Assembly (NCBI GenBank): GCA_030710605.1
Contig: CP092886.1
Coordinates: forward strand, 48,213,794-48,277,793
DNA from: Cordylochernes scorpioides
Lineage: Eukaryota; Arthropoda; Arachnida; Pseudoscorpiones; Chernetidae
DNA: 64,000 nucleotides
Direction: 5' to 3'
The position numbers and the translations under genes are program-made. Below are positions 43,108 through 54,795 of the stretch, piece by piece. Position 1 is the stretch's first letter. Each line of letters starts with the position of its first letter. The notes below the pieces were generated by a model that did no database searches, was not told the origin of the DNA, and saw only the letters and a list, made by a program, of their open reading frames with translations.

Positions 43108-43255
43108 ATTTTAAAAGTTGCTGATGGCTTACGCCATCCATCGGAATAAATATCAACTATTCAACTTCATTTGCACGATAAGGAGATGCCTTTTTATTAA
43201 TATATCCACATTATCCAATACAATTTCACAATTGTACTATTTTTTCATATATAAC
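43108..43255 (+). repeat. Family A retrozyme fragment
   Basis: AGTTGCTGATGGCTTACGCC, ATCGGAATAAATATCAACTATTC, GCACGATAAGGAGATGCCTTTTT and TTGTACTATTTTTTCAT match the 3' part of the family A monomer at 57.0-58.9 kb. The ribozyme part is missing. Confidence 0.65.
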
Positions 43256-43262
43256 ATATATA

Positions 43263-44138
43263 TGGGTTTTCGAGTCATGCCGTTCGGCCTATGTAATGCC
43301 CCAGCCACATTCGAAAGAATGATGGATAATCTTCTGGCATGACTCAAGTGAACAATTTGTATTTGCTCCCTGGACGATATAACTGTCTATGCTTCTTCTT
43401 TTAAAGAGCATGTGGAGCGCCTGGAAAAGGTCTTTAAAAGTATCCATAAGGCAGGTTTATGTCTTAATCCCGAGATGTGCCAATTTGGATAAAATATAGT
43501 CAGGGTATTAGGGAATTTGGTTTCAGAGGACGGTATACGCCCAGATCCTGTAAAAATAGAAGCACTCACAAATTTTTCGACTCCAAAAAACACCGCTGAT
43601 GTCGGATTAAGTTCTTACTATAGACGCTTTGTGAAGAACTTCGCGAATAAAGCAAAGCCATTAAGTAATGTTCGTTTTGTCAAAGGAGCAAGATGAGGCG
43701 TTACAGATATTAAAATGGGCGTTAACCACAGATCCTCTGCGCGGCCATTTTAAAGAAGAAGCCGAAACACATCTGCACACAGACCCAGGCGGACATGGCA
43801 TTGGAATAGTATTGATCCGAATTCAGGAAGGGGAGGAAAAGCCAATCGCCTACGCTTCAAGAACTCTCAACGCTGCAGAAAATTACTATTCAATGACGGA
43901 GATAGAATGTCTGGCCGTAGTATGGGCTATTTACAAGTTTAGAACTTGTTTATTCGGGAGGTATTTTACTGTAGTCTCCGACCACCATTCTCTGTGTTGG
44001 TTAGCCAATATAAATGATCCATCAGGAAGGCTAGCCAGATGGGCCCTACGTCTTAAAGAATTTGACGTTCCTTTTTTTATTATAAGAGCAGTAAAAAACA
44101 CCAAGATGCGTACTGCCTTCCACGAAGCCCTCTTCTAG
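43263..44138 (+). pseudogene. Gypsy RT end and RNase H
   Basis: RT: GFRVMPFGLCNAPATFERMMD (motif 4), CSLDDITVYASS (catalytic DD), HKAGLCLNPEMCQFG, LVSEDGIRPDP, SSYYRRFVKNFA. RNase H at 43668-44138: AETHLHTDPGGHGIGIVL (first Asp), IAYASRTLNAAENYYSMTEIECLAVVWAI (Glu), FTVVSDHHSLCWL (Asp), LARWALRLKEFDV. Stops at about 43340 and 43490 and a shift near 43600-43670 separate RT from RNase H. Unlike the surrounding DNA the RNase H is nearly intact. Confidence 0.8.
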
Positions 44139-44247
44139 AAACGGACCAAGACATTCCAGAGTTGATCTCAATTACCGACACACGTGAGGAAAGAACAAGA
44201 AAAGGACCTTCAAATAAGGAAAATGATCCAAGAGGGCCAATCTAAAG

Positions 44248-45403
44248 GTGATGGAGGTTTTAAAAATTAATCAAAGGTGTTTTTACAACAATAACTGCGA
44301 TCCCATGGGGGAAATGTGGCTTCTAGTGGTTCCTAAGCAGATGAGAAGTGACATCTTGAGGGAAGCTCATGATTTACCGATGGCAGGACATTTGGGATTT
44401 GCCAAAACCTACGATCGAGTTGGGAAAAATACTTTTGGTCCGGTCTGTACAGATCTGTGAAACAGTACGTGTCGCATTGCAGAGAATGTCAAAGGCGAAA
44501 AGGATCCACGGGGCTCCCACCTGGGCAGCTCATACCAATCCCACCTGTAGCTCTGCCTTTTCAGAAGGTATGAATAGATCTGGTGTGAAGATTGCCTGGA
44601 CGGCAACAAGTGGATCGTGGTCGCGACAGATTATCTATCAAGATACGCAATGACCAGAGCAATACCTAATGGAATTGGGGAGGAAGTTGCCAAATTCATG
44701 GTCGAAAACATATTACTTAAGCATCGAGCTCCTAGGGAGTTAATTTCAGATCGAGGTCAGACCTTTATATCACGAACATTAAAGGAAATCAACGACGTCT
44801 GCGGGACTATACATCGATTTACGTCAGCCTACCAACGGCTTAACCGAGAGACTCAACAAGACTCTCGCCGATATGTTGTGCATGTATGTCGATGTAGAGC
44901 AAAGAAACTGGGATACAGTGCTCCTATATGTTACCTTCGCCTATAAAACCTCCCAACAGGAAACTTCTGGGTTTAGCCCTTTCTATCTCATACACGGACG
45001 AGATGTAGAGACTCCGCATGACACCATCTTAGCCTATAGAGAGAACACCAGCCTGGAAGACTATGTAGAGAGTATGGTGGAAAATGCCGAAGATGCACGC
45101 CAGTTGGCTCGGATGAACATTTTGCGATCGCAAGAAAGAGACAAATCTCGATATGACCAGAGCCACAGACCAGTCCATTATCAGATGGAAGTCCTGGTGT
45201 GGGTGTTCACGCCTGTCCTTAGACAAGGGTGGTCGGAGAAGCTCCTAAAGAGATGCTACGGCCCTTATAGGGTGAACATCCTAGAAGCAGATGGCCTCCC
45301 AGACCTTTCGGTCCATAAGCCGGCATGCAAAGCATGCAATCGCTGCTATCTTGTTCAACTTATAAGCCAAGTAACGGTATCAAAACTGGTGTTTGGACAT
45401 TGA
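44248..45403 (+). pseudogene. Gypsy integrase (frameshifted)
   Basis: N-terminal zinc region: REAHDLPMAGHLGFAKTYDRV (HH), with the CC pair (HCRECQRRKG) in another frame at about 44474. Catalytic core: WIVVATDYLSRYAMTRAIP (Asp), RAPRELISDRGQTF (Asp) and, after a shift near 44835, TNGLTERLNKTLADML (Glu). C-terminal GPY/F domain: VLVWVFTPVLRQGWSEKLLKR then CYGPYRVNI. The same integrase style with a GLSEKLL-type C-terminus occurs in many arthropod gypsy elements. At least two frameshifts. Confidence 0.8.
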
Positions 45404-45430
45404 ACTTGGAAAAACCACCTCCCAGACAAC

Positions 45431-46745
45431 GTGTATGGAAGGATTTCTATCCCGGTGGCCTTTAGTGACAGCAAAATAGAAAACTATCTACTGTGTCCAG
45501 CAGGGACCGCGGCCACTGGTCGACCCTGTTCACTCACAGCTGAGGAAAAGCTCAGTTGCCACGTCGTGGGCTTTCTCAAGAAGCTTGCTGTGATTTCTCA
45601 GCAGCTCGCTCTCGATCGAGCCCCTCGCCCTCCTACTCTCCTCTTGCACACCCACTACCCTTGGACAATCCAAGACGTAGTGGCGTGCTCCCACATTCCT
45701 TTCTCCACAGACGCAATCAGGATTGATTTTAATTTTAAATCTGTGGAGACTCCTGGGAAAGGGCCCATGTCCCGAAACTACCCTAATAAGTTTGTGGGAC
45801 ATTGCCTCACAGAGGTACTTGGTGTTGTCACCCAATTGAATACCTCTCTCCCCTTCACACTGTTCCTCCATATGTCCAACCATAAGTCCTGGACGTGCCC
45901 CCTGATCCTCCTATACACTTCTTTCTTGGTCACCGGGGTCCTTACTGATCTACCTCTAAGGCATCCCGCCTTAGCGAGCCTATCTGCGAACTCATTACTT
46001 TCGATGGGGCTGTGTCCCCTAATCCGGCGCCCGCGGCAACATCTCCAGTTCCTGGATTATTTAATGCGCGAGTTGCCCTTTCTTCAGATTGATGGCGATC
46101 AGGGCCGACATACAATCTGAATAGAGGCGATCCGAGCTGATGTTCTTCTCGGCGCACATTCTGAGGGCTTCCCTGATCGCAACCAGCTCGGTTGAAAAGA
46201 CCAGTTTGTCCACTCTGAGTGTTAAGCTTTCTTGGAAGATCAGATCTCCATTAGTGAAGATCACTACCCCAGCTCCAGTTCTGATTCCAGACTTACTCCC
46301 ATCAGTGAAAACCTCATTACCAATGCCCACTCCAGGACATCCCTGTTGGCACTACAGGACTTCAATTCCACTTTGGCAACCACCTCGGAGGCTTCCTTGG
46401 GTCCCTCTTACATTCCAGGGCACCCACTTAAAGTCCCAGGGCATCTTCCCTGTTCTCCCAGATCTTCTGTCTGATGGCCTCCTCCTCTAGTTTCAATCCC
46501 AGGGGAATAAGCCCAGCGAGGACCAACAAGGCCTCCGTGCTGGTAGTGCGATATCCCCCTGTGATTCTGAGTGCCGCTGTCCCCTGCACTCTCTCTAGAA
46601 TTGTCGATACCTTCTGATCCCTGTTTCGGCGCCACCAGGCCCTGGAAGCGGATAGCAGGATTATATGGTGAGCAGACAACTCTCCGAGGTAACCTATGAG
46701 GTGGAGCCTTTGAAAAAATAGACCACGACAACGGAAAATCAAAGA
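45431..46745 (-). pseudogene. RNase H-bearing LINE, ORF2 C-terminal half
   Basis: Minus-strand pieces in order. First the post-RT region (46742-46428: RRNRDQKVSTILERVQGTAAL, RITGGYRTTSTEALLVLAGLIP). Next RNase H (46330-46061: EVFTDGSKSGIRTGAGVVIF with the first Asp, FSTELVAIREAL with the Glu, LYSDCMSALIAI with the next Asp). Last a zinc motif (45883-45530: CVCGERNVGARHYVLDC). This order is that of R1/I-group LINEs. Frames change between the pieces. The RT core lies beyond 46745 and is lost. It abuts the gypsy remnant tail to tail. Confidence 0.7.
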
Positions 46746-47633
46746 TATCGTTCATGTCCAGCGGATGAAGCCATGCCCATAAAGAGCAAATTCAGGACTG
46801 AGAGAGAAGAATAACGGGATTGGGGATATAGAAGGCAAGTTGGAAATTTTTTATTTTTTTTTTTCTTGCACTTATAATTCCTTTCTGCTTCTTTTTGTAT
46901 ATAATTTTTTAGTTTGTGTTTGTTGTAAAAGCAGCGGGTCACTGCTTGCTTTTGAGAGAGAGAGGGGGGGGGGGGGGGGGGGGGTAATGTTATTGTATAA
47001 TATCTGCATAATTTTAATATCTCTATTTCAAATTTGTTATGTAAATTTTTCTTATAATAATTTTTATGTAAATAGATAGCCAAAATTGAATTTATAAAAG
47101 AAGCTTGTTTTGGCATGCATAGTGAATAAAGTTTAGATAGAAAACTGTACTTCGCGTTATTAGTAGCGCTAATTCTAGTGCCTATTTGACAAGGGAAATC
47201 CGTGACAATATTTTAAGTAAAAATGTTGCAATATGGTAAATATATTATTGTATATATTCTAAAAATTTTCAAATATTTATTTTATTTTCACATTGATTAT
47301 TCTATATTTTTGACCACATAAGTGTTTTTTAGAATATGATACACTTTTAATATTGTTGTTGATATGTATAGTTAACTTACCTATTTTTTAGATTCACTAA
47401 TATAGAATTAATTTTGTAAATACTATATAACTGTAAATATATTTAATGTCTATTTTTTTTCTTCAAGTAATTCAAAATCAAACTACTTGATAGTAAATAA
47501 TTATTTTTTACTTTTCTATTATCACGGCTGCACCTTCAATTCTTTATCTTTGCAACAATTACTATTATTCATATACTTATATATATCATATAATGAAAAA
47601 AACAATAGAAAAAAATAAAAGATAAGTGGGTCA
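46746..47633. other. No gene; poly-G run
   Basis: AT-rich except for a 21-base G run at 46964-46984 after GAGAGAGA. Frames across it are homopolymer artefacts. Confidence 0.5.
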
Positions 47634-47762
47634 GGTGTTGATATTAAAAATAAAAAAGGCATCTCCTGACCACGAGCACATGTGCTTTTTAAATGGCAGA
47701 GCGCCGTGTGCTCGTGGTCAGGAGATGCCTTTTTTATTTTTAATATCAACACCTGACCCACT
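47634..47762. repeat. Family B 3'-end foldback
   Basis: GGTCAGGTGTTGATATTAAA..GGCATCTCCTGACCACGAGC to GAGCGCC, then immediately the reverse complement GTGTGCTCGTGGTCAGGAG..TTAATATCAACACCTGACC. Arms of about 60 bp. It lies just upstream of a full plus-strand unit. Confidence 0.75.
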
Positions 47763-47792
47763 TATCTTTTATTTTTTCTATTGTTTTTTCAT

Positions 47793-48092
47793 GTGTTAAG
47801 CGTCTTTACGCAAATTTGGCCTTAAATACCCATTTTCTGATTTCTCGGGAAGCCATTGGGACCGAAATTCTTTTTTGGTCGCAGTGGTTACAGCCTTCTC
47901 CACGCTGACGAGGGCCAACAGCGCGAAACGCGTTCGTGGATGGCTTTTCTTGATAAATCAAGAAATTGGGTTGGCCAAATATCACGGAGCAAGCTAAATA
48001 AACGTTTAGTTTATTTTGCTCCACTAGATGGCGCTCTGCCATCTAAAAAGCACATGTGCTCGTGGTCAGGAGATGCCTTTTTATTTTTAATA
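47793..48092 (+). mobile_element. Family B retrozyme unit
   Basis: Near-complete monomer from GTGTTAAGCGTCTTTACGC to TTTTTATTTTTAATATC, with ribozyme i inside. Together with the foldback at 47634 it reproduces the end-of-unit to start-of-unit junction seen in the tandem array. Confidence 0.75.
47899..47940 (+). ncRNA. Hammerhead ribozyme i (stem II mismatch)
   Basis: TCCACG-CTGACGA-GGGC-CAACA-GCGC-GAAA-CGCGTT-CGTGGA. Stem I perfect, core intact, one mismatch in stem II. Predicted cleavage after 47934. Confidence 0.7.
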
Positions 48093-48998
48093 TCATATAA
48101 TATAAAACTCAAATATTTTATTTTCATTCTTTGATAATTCTACTTTTTTTTACTATCGTTTTTTAGAATGACTTTCAGTTTTGTTGTAAATATGCATAGT
48201 TAACTTACCTATTTTTTTAAATACACTAAAATATAGAATTAAATCAATAAATTCTATATAATTGTGAAAATAATTAATGTGTATTTTTTCTTCAAGTGAT
48301 TAAAAATAAAAACTATTTGATAGTATTTAATTTTTTACTTTTTTCTTTTATCACGATTGCACCTTCAATCCTTTATTTTTTTTTGACAACAACAAACATA
48401 TATTAATCATAAAATATATATGTATATAATCTGCCGTGTAGAGATGATAAAATGTTAGAGGTCTTATCAAATGATCCATCCCCATAAATAATATCATTGT
48501 GGAATTATGATATCATAACCTTCTTTACATTTGTCAATCACCTAACTAGGTCAGCTGCACCCGTATCATACCAAACGAGGGCAATATATTTATTGGAGAT
48601 AAGAAAATTGGTTGCAAATAGGTTGGGAACATTCGTGGTTTCTTCACGGAAAATATATATCATGTGAATAAGGAATATTTTGGTATCATTCACTCCTGAT
48701 AAAATATTTCCAATAAATTGCCTTGAAGTAGCATCGATATCCTTCCACCCAATTTCTTGGTACATATTTAGAAAATTTTATATATCATAAGCCTTTGTCA
48801 ATTAAAATCATAGCAATTCTGGAATAATTTTTCAAATATCTCCATCGAATCTACGGCGAAACCAAGCATCTACTGGTGAAGTAAACGTAGACTGCCAGCT
48901 CTCCGCCGACGAGTGATCTTCATGGCTTACCGCGAGCGAGGACTGCAGGTCCGGCTGCTGTGACTGAAAAAAATGTCAAATTTTAAATATATTTTTAA
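48093..48998. other. No gene recognised; GC-rich patch at 48.84-48.96 kb
   Basis: AT-rich with one GC-richer stretch (CTACGGCGAAACCAAGC, CCGCGAGCGAGGACTGCAGG) that has no supported frame. Confidence 0.35.
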
Positions 48999-49179
48999 AC
49001 ACAGTAGAACCTCCCTGTAAAAGACACCTAATTGCATAGCTAAAGTGTCCTTTAGGGAGAGGTGTATTCTTACCAGAGAGTTGCTTAATAGTAAAAATGA
49101 TAATTTTGCAAATGAAAACTGTCCTTTATAGAGAGGTGTCCTCTAGCGCAAGTGTCCTCTCATGGAGGTTCTACTGTGG
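48999..49179. mobile_element. pogo/Tigger-like MITE
   Basis: Terminal inverted repeats ACACAGTAGAACCTCCC at the left and GGAGGTTCTACTGTGG at the right; internal AGTGTCCT..AGGGAGAGGTGT repeats. About 180 bp, no coding. Same terminus family as 18494-18844. Confidence 0.65.
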
Positions 49180-49223
49180 TATAAGGTTATTCACATAATA
49201 CTTGTAAATATAGAATGGAATAT

Positions 49224-49400
49224 ATTGTAACGTAGAAAATTAGGAAAGACAAGCTTCAGGGTGACACAGCAATTTATTTAATGTAAAACAAAATTAAAAC
49301 TAATAAAATAGCAGAGAGGCAATGAAAAAATATACAATGTATCAAAATACAAATTTATAAAATTAAAAATATTTACATAGAATAATAAATAATCTGCTAC
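49224..49400 (+). repeat. LTR-like start, family F
   Basis: TGTAACGTAGAAAATTAGGAAAG, then CAAGCTTCAGGGTGACACAGC. Related to 60084 (plus) and 19300-19415 (minus). It begins with TG as LTRs do. The right end is undefined. Confidence 0.4.
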
Positions 49401-50055
49401 AATATAGTTCCGCGGCGTGTTTGTTAAAATTATCAGCATTTCACAAGGAAATAAGGCTATCGCTTTCGCTGCAAACGAGAGCGTTCGTTCCATTGAAGCT
49501 CTCGTATCTTCTTTTGAAGCTTTTTCTCCATATTCTGTACGATTCAACTCGGTGAACGTGCTGGATATTCGAAAATATATGCATTTCCAAAATAATAGTC
49601 GAATACTCTTTATATAATGTGAAAATTACACTATGTTAGAATTTTTTTTTTCTGTTCTTGGACGTTTTATATATATTCCTGATCCCTATATCGATAAAGT
49701 ACAGAAGATGGCATTTATGCTGAATAATTTTCTTTTGTGGCTCGAAATCTGAAATTCGGAACTTGCATATTTTTGCATTACATGTATCAAATTATCCTAT
49801 ACTGTGTGTAAATTAGATAGAAAGAGGCCTAGAATCTACAAACATCCAACATAGTCATTTTGCTATGTCTGTGGAGAATGTATCTGGACACGAACAAAAA
49901 TGCACTCTGCTGAAGCATCATCATTCATCGTCATTATCATGCCATTATAATTATCCATAACTATAAATACTCGTACATTAATAATAATATTCGATCTTAA
50001 ATTTATCTTTGTTTAGAAGTAAAAATAAGCATTTCTTTCGATTCTTTTTATAAAA
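49401..50055. other. No gene recognised
   Basis: AT-rich; part may belong to the family F LTR (CGCTTTCGCTGCAAACGAGAG near 49460). Confidence 0.3.
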
Positions 50056-50440
50056 AAAAAGGTATGGTTAAAAAACTTTCCCGCACTGAGACTTTAACTT
50101 TATCCATACGATATTTTGAAAATTGCTAATAGTTTTCAAAATATGACCCTTCTGCATCGATGCACCTTTGCCACCCTTTCTTCAAACTTTGGAAAAACTT
50201 GAATAATTCGTCTTCCTATATGTCCCGCAAAACGATCAACAATTTCTCTTTAATGGCTTGCATCGTGTCAAAACGCTTTCCGTTGAGTGTCATCTTTAAT
50301 TTTGGATGAAGAAAAAGTCACTCGGAGCTATATCGGGAGAATAGGGAAGGTGTTGAGGCACAATGGTGTTTTTTTTTTTTTACTCTAAATATTTTTATTA
50401 GACCAATGAAGGAACTTTTTGATCATACCCTGTATTTGTT
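50056..50440 (-). mobile_element. Internally deleted mariner-type element
   Basis: Imperfect terminal repeats AAAGGTATGGTTAAAAAACT (left) and AGTTCCTTCAT..AAAAAGT..ATCATACCCTG region (right, 50400-50440). On the minus strand it encodes a transposase C-terminus: VPQHLPYSPDIAPSDFFF (last catalytic Asp), then in other frames a KGGKGASMQKG/GWQRCIDAEGSYFE-type end. No DNA-binding domain. Different from the mariner at 33.5 kb. Confidence 0.65.
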
Positions 50441-50489
50441 AAAACCATTTTCGTTTATAGGGATATATAATTTTTTTCACTTTCTCTTC

Positions 50490-50890
50490 AGTACAAAAAA
50501 AACTCCGAAAATATAATGACCATTCTATAGTCCCCAATAAAATGCTTGTTGTTGATTGTTCAAGGGGTATTCCTCCAGTTATTTATGGTCAATAGACGAC
50601 CTCTCCCATGACTCTCTTAATACATGTCCAGCAAACTCTTCCTTTTCCTTTGATAATTTCATTAAGTAAGCTATATTCTCCAATAGATCTCATCTCCAAA
50701 ATTTTATGTACGTTTCCATTAATCCATTTAATCCTGAGAATTATTCTAGCCCATCACATGTTTAAAGAAAAATAATTTTCTGTCTCAGTCATTTGATCAT
50801 TGTCCAAGCTGCCCATCCATACAGGAAAACTGACCGAGCAAAACAAAGGTATAAAGGAGCGATGAGAATTGCTTAGAACAGGGTAAATGG
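50490..50890 (-). pseudogene. Decayed LINE RT C-terminal fragment
   Basis: Minus-strand conceptual pieces FLYGWAAWTMIK and a later GKGRVCWTCIKRVMG correspond to the post-RT segment found in many RTE/L2/CR1-type LINEs (YGxExWT.., basic RR..W). Riddled with stops. Assignment is tentative. Confidence 0.4.
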
Positions 50891-52094
50891 CGATCCATGA
50901 TGGCCGACTTCGGAGATAACCCTACAGATGAAGCATTCAGTTGATGTTTGAATTCAAATTAACCTTGGCTAAGGTAATATTTAAAGCAATGCAGAGTTGT
51001 CCTTTTTCTATAGTTCTATAGTCACTCTCTCCGATTGTCTGTTCACACTCTATTAGCCAATCAGCCTTGAGTTAATTAACCAATTAGAGTGCAGAGTTTC
51101 TCTAGCTCGAGGCATTGTGGCTATCAGAATTCTTACTATATTAAATATAAGAACGCAGGTTATATTCTAAATCATATTTTTTTATCACATACACAAAGCT
51201 TTTATTAAGACAAAAGCGACCAGTGGTGGAACATGCCGCCGAGACTAGCAATCCGCTAAGTCAGGTTGTTTTAAAATGTAACTATTTTCTCTGACGGCGA
51301 TATGGCCAAGCGAGGAATAATACAATCGCCGATCTGTTTTCAAACAATTAAAATGTGCATACAATCACATTTTTGAAAAATGTCTTGTTTTATTTCAACT
51401 AATATTTCTAGAATTCCTACTGAGCATCAGCGTCTGCTGTCTCCAGCCTGAGAGACGAGTCACCTGGCATCTACGGGGTGCAACCGCAACAATGGTTGCG
51501 ACATTTCATGACGGGAAGATCGTAGACAACAAATGTCATTATACTCCCCCACCCCCCGTTACTTTGAGAGCTCATTCTTCTTTCTTACATATTGATTATA
51601 AATGGTCTGACCTTCACCTAAATAACCTGGAAGCTTCAACATATTTTAAATATTTTTAAATCTACGAAACTTTGTCAATGCTTTTTTTTTCCTTCTTCTT
51701 CTTAGATTCTCTATAAACGTTCGTAAATTTCTGAAGAATGTGTGATTTTTGTGAAGTAAATGTGTGTATAATATTTATCAAAATTAGATATTGCTCAGAA
51801 TAAAGAATGCTCTTCGGATATTTAGAAAGAGTCAAAAATTCCCAACACACAAGTAACTCCATCTATCCTCCAACATCCTAACTATTTTAACGATCGACGT
51901 CAAAGGGTAGAATAACTTGATCGTTGTTTTTCTATAAGATTTATTGAGATAACGACACAATCAAAGTCACTATATGTGTAGTATTCGCCACTATGAAACA
52001 GGCCTCAACATTTTTTAATTCTGTATAATAGAGCTAACACTACCAATATTTTAAAATATAAAGAAAAAGGAGAGCAAATATTTCAAAATATGAT
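50891..52094. other. No gene recognised
   Basis: Mixed composition. The segment at 51190-51260 (ACAAAAGCGACCAGTGGTGG) and the GC-richer part at 51410-51540 look like pieces of a dispersed element but cannot be assigned. Confidence 0.3.
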
Positions 52095-52215
52095 AGAATT
52101 ATATTTGTGTTTTATTTGAAAAGATGCTTCGGCCAGATGGAAAATCTTAATTTTCACCACGTTTTGGTGAATATTCATCGTCAGGTGTGAAATAAGTGTG
52201 TCGGAAGTGTTGAAT
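52095..52215. repeat. Possible Penelope-type terminal repeat fragment
   Basis: GCTTCGGCCAGATGG..CACGTTTTGGTGAATATTCATCGTCAGG has the look of Penelope-like termini elsewhere in the window (for example CAATTGGCTATACGCC..TTGTCAGGG at 63.2 kb). No coding end nearby. Tentative. Confidence 0.3.
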
Positions 52216-53479
52216 TTAAAAAGAAATATACCCGTTAAAAATAGTTTGAATTTTTCTTATAATATGCATCATGTAAAGATCATTTTGTTATTTTCAATTC
52301 TTACTAGTGTACCAATTTGAATGTCCAGTAGTGTATTTACAGTAAAACTTACTCTAGGAACCCCGATGGGAGAGGGAGACTGTATAGGTACGTAAATCAC
52401 TATAGGAGCGATAGATTATATTCCGGAATTGAGATTATATTGTTACGTCGTACCCAGACGCTATTCGTGTACGTTGTCTACTCAGGATGCCACAAAGATA
52501 CACACATGAGTTCGAAGGGATTGCAGCTAAAGTTAGCGCTTTATTGTATCTCACTTAACAGAAGGAATACAACAGTGGGACTTGCCTTCAACCTCCCTGT
52601 CAGAAGAATCCTTGGCGCCGTGGATGTCCTTTTGTGAAGCGTTCCGCTCCACACTATACACATGCAGCCTGGACTACACCGCCTTGTAGGTCGCTCCGAT
52701 GTCAGTCTCTCCTGTCACCACCTTGCAGAATCATCCACACGCCCCGTAAGGTAACTTACTCTCCGCCGTCTTCTCCTTGCCGAAGATCTCGATGTCACCA
52801 GACGACTTCTCCCCCCAGACCGCGATGTCCTCTCGGCGCCCAAATCCCTTCAGCCCGACCGCTATCTCGGCTTCTTCTTTGACGACGGCTCCAGCTGGAC
52901 TCTCTGTCTGCTGCCCTCTCCTCTGGCATCTGTCAATCAACACTTCCTTGTGGAGAGGGGCCCTGCATACCTTCTTTACTGGCTTTGCCCCACATCTTCT
53001 CTTCATCTTCTTTGCTCCATCGCTTCACTATTTTAAAGATAAAGAGAGTTTATTATGAGGGAATGTGTTAGCTATATTCGCTTCAACATTTTAGCGTATA
53101 TACACTGACACTAAAAGCACAGAAAGCAATAGTCGGCTCCTTTTTCCAAGTTAAACAACGGAACCGCTATAAAAATCCACGCACTCTCTCTAACTCAAAT
53201 CGATTTTAAATATATTCACATATAAACCTATACCAATATTTTAGTAAAGATATTGACATACTATCTTTTATATATACCTGAAATTGAATAGATAATTGCA
53301 AACTAACTTTTTAAATTATTTTAAAAAATCCCTTGGTATCTCACCCGTTTATAAAAATGCTTTAAATAACGTTTTGTTTTGTCCCGGCATTCATTATTCT
53401 AAAAATTTAACACAATGTGATACATGAGCGCGCCATCTTTTATGATAATTCGAAGCTATTATAGACGCGTATGATATCA
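52216..53479. other. Unassigned region with GC-rich block at 52.44-53.0 kb
   Basis: From about 52440 (TGTTACGTCGTACCC) to 53010 the DNA is GC-richer with mirrored open frames on both strands and no recognised motif. A TG start and a following non-coding GC-rich body would fit an LTR, but no second copy is present to test this. The rest is AT-rich. Confidence 0.3.
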
Positions 53480-53720
53480 GTATCAGTATAAAAGGGAAAC
53501 CGAAAAATTCAATATAACAGCGGTATGGTAGATTAAACTGGCGAAACCGCTGGGAGGGTTCACCACTGATGAGTCAGGCCTTCCCATTAATTTTTCATTC
53601 CAGTAAGGGCAGTATAAAATTGTTTAATTTCTAAAAGAATCATACCTGTCTGTAATAGTTTCGAGTTTAAGACAAATTGAATCATGCGCACGCTCGAGAT
53701 TTATATCTAGAGGCGACTTT
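53480..53720 (+). repeat. Family C repeat, copy 4
   Basis: CAGCGGTATGGTAGATTAAACTGG, GGGAGGGTTCACCACTGATG, CAGTAAGGGCAGTA and AGAATCATACCTGTC match the copies at 21 kb. Confidence 0.65.
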
Positions 53721-54455
53721 TTACAAGATTTTTATATTCAATAATTTATAAGCCTAATTTTAATTATATTTAGTAGTTTTTCAAACGTTTGAAATACGTT
53801 TATTTAATAACCGATTAGTAAAATTAATAAAAGAAGCATATCGTTTATCAACTGAATATATTTGTCTTTCAAAAAAAAAAAAAAAAAGACAGAAATTTTA
53901 CCTTGTAAAAGAAAAATAGTTACAACATTGATCAAAAGATGGCGCTAGTGTTTTGCTTGGTTCCTATACTCGCTTGACATTCAGTGAATAGGAATTATTA
54001 ATTTATTTTTACTACGCAGTGATATTCGGTAGCATTATTATGATATTCGGAAACAATTTCCATTTGGTTTGTTTTCTTGAATGGAGCTCCCAATTATAGC
54101 TAATTTTTTTTTCCAGAAAGATATTTAGTAATGCTTTTAATCGCAAAGTTTATCGATATTTTGAACAATACACACTTTAGGCAATATATATATATATATT
54201 ATAAAAATTTAAATAAAGATATTTAAAAATCTTTAAATAACGAAGATATTTATTATTCTTCTGACCGCAGGTCCCGTGAAGTTAGGGAGCTTCCCAATAG
54301 TACCCCATCGGGCAAGTTCAATGTGTGTGTCCTTCTTTGAATAAACATAAAGACACGCCACGATCATATTAGATAGCAAAAACAAAAGTTAGATGGCACA
54401 GACACATACGCTACTTAGCACAGACACACACTAGACTCTCCACTTGACTTTGATA
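53721..54455. other. AT-rich interval, no gene seen
   Basis: No supported feature. AAAGATGGCGCTAGTG occurs at 53936. Confidence 0.4.
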
Positions 54456-54458
54456 AGA

Positions 54459-54795
54459 CAGTAGAAGAGGGGAGGGGGGGGGTCGGTGGAAGGATGGTTT
54501 AAACCTTTGGTTTTCGACCGCTACCGCCCGGGTTCGATTCCCGCATTCAGCACTTTTTTCTGATAAAAAAAATAATAATAATGCTCCAATGATCCCCGAT
54601 TCTTGCAAAAGACTAACCCCAACAGCGAGTGCAAGTAACCAAACGGGGCTCTGGAACATTTGTAAGTGCAAAGTCGAACTGCTTTTCACATTTGTAGACA
54701 TGTGGTGCACTTACAGTAAAAGCAGTCGCCTACTTCAACCCACCATGATTATCATGGCCTGTACCACGTGTACTAGGGATAATAAAAAAAAGTAG
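54459..54795 (+). repeat. tRNA-derived SINE, full-length plus copy
   Basis: A tRNA-like head (GGTCGGTGGAAGGATGG, then the B box GGTTCGATTCC at 54530-54540), an AAT-rich link and a long tail (CCGATTCTTGCAAAAG, CAAACGGGGCTCTGG, ATTATCATGGCCTGTACC) ending at ACTAGGGATAATAAAAAAAAG. The sequence is mirrored at 55415-55715, which defines the unit at about 300 bp. Pol III transcription is inferred from the boxes. Confidence 0.7.

Larger units (their letters stand above)
43256..45403 (+). mobile_element. Ty3/gypsy pol remnant (RT-RNase H-integrase)
   Basis: Plus-strand pol starting abruptly in RT next to the family A fragment and ending after the integrase C-terminal domain. No LTR, gag or protease is visible on either side. 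Several stops and shifts. A different family from the gypsy at 23-25 kb. Confidence 0.8.

Noticed and set aside
45431-46120. Plus-strand 229-codon ORF
   Set aside because: It is antisense to the RNase H LINE, whose minus-strand frames carry the recognisable catalytic motifs.
46739-47116. ORFs across the poly-G run
   Set aside because: Homopolymer-driven Pro or Gly stretches with AT-rich ends; no motif.
48538-48765. 75-codon minus-strand ORF
   Set aside because: No recognisable domain and no neighbouring element it would complete.
52634-53058. Overlapping Pro/Arg-rich ORFs in the GC-rich block
   Set aside because: Mirrored open frames on both strands are expected from base composition; no motif or start context favours one.
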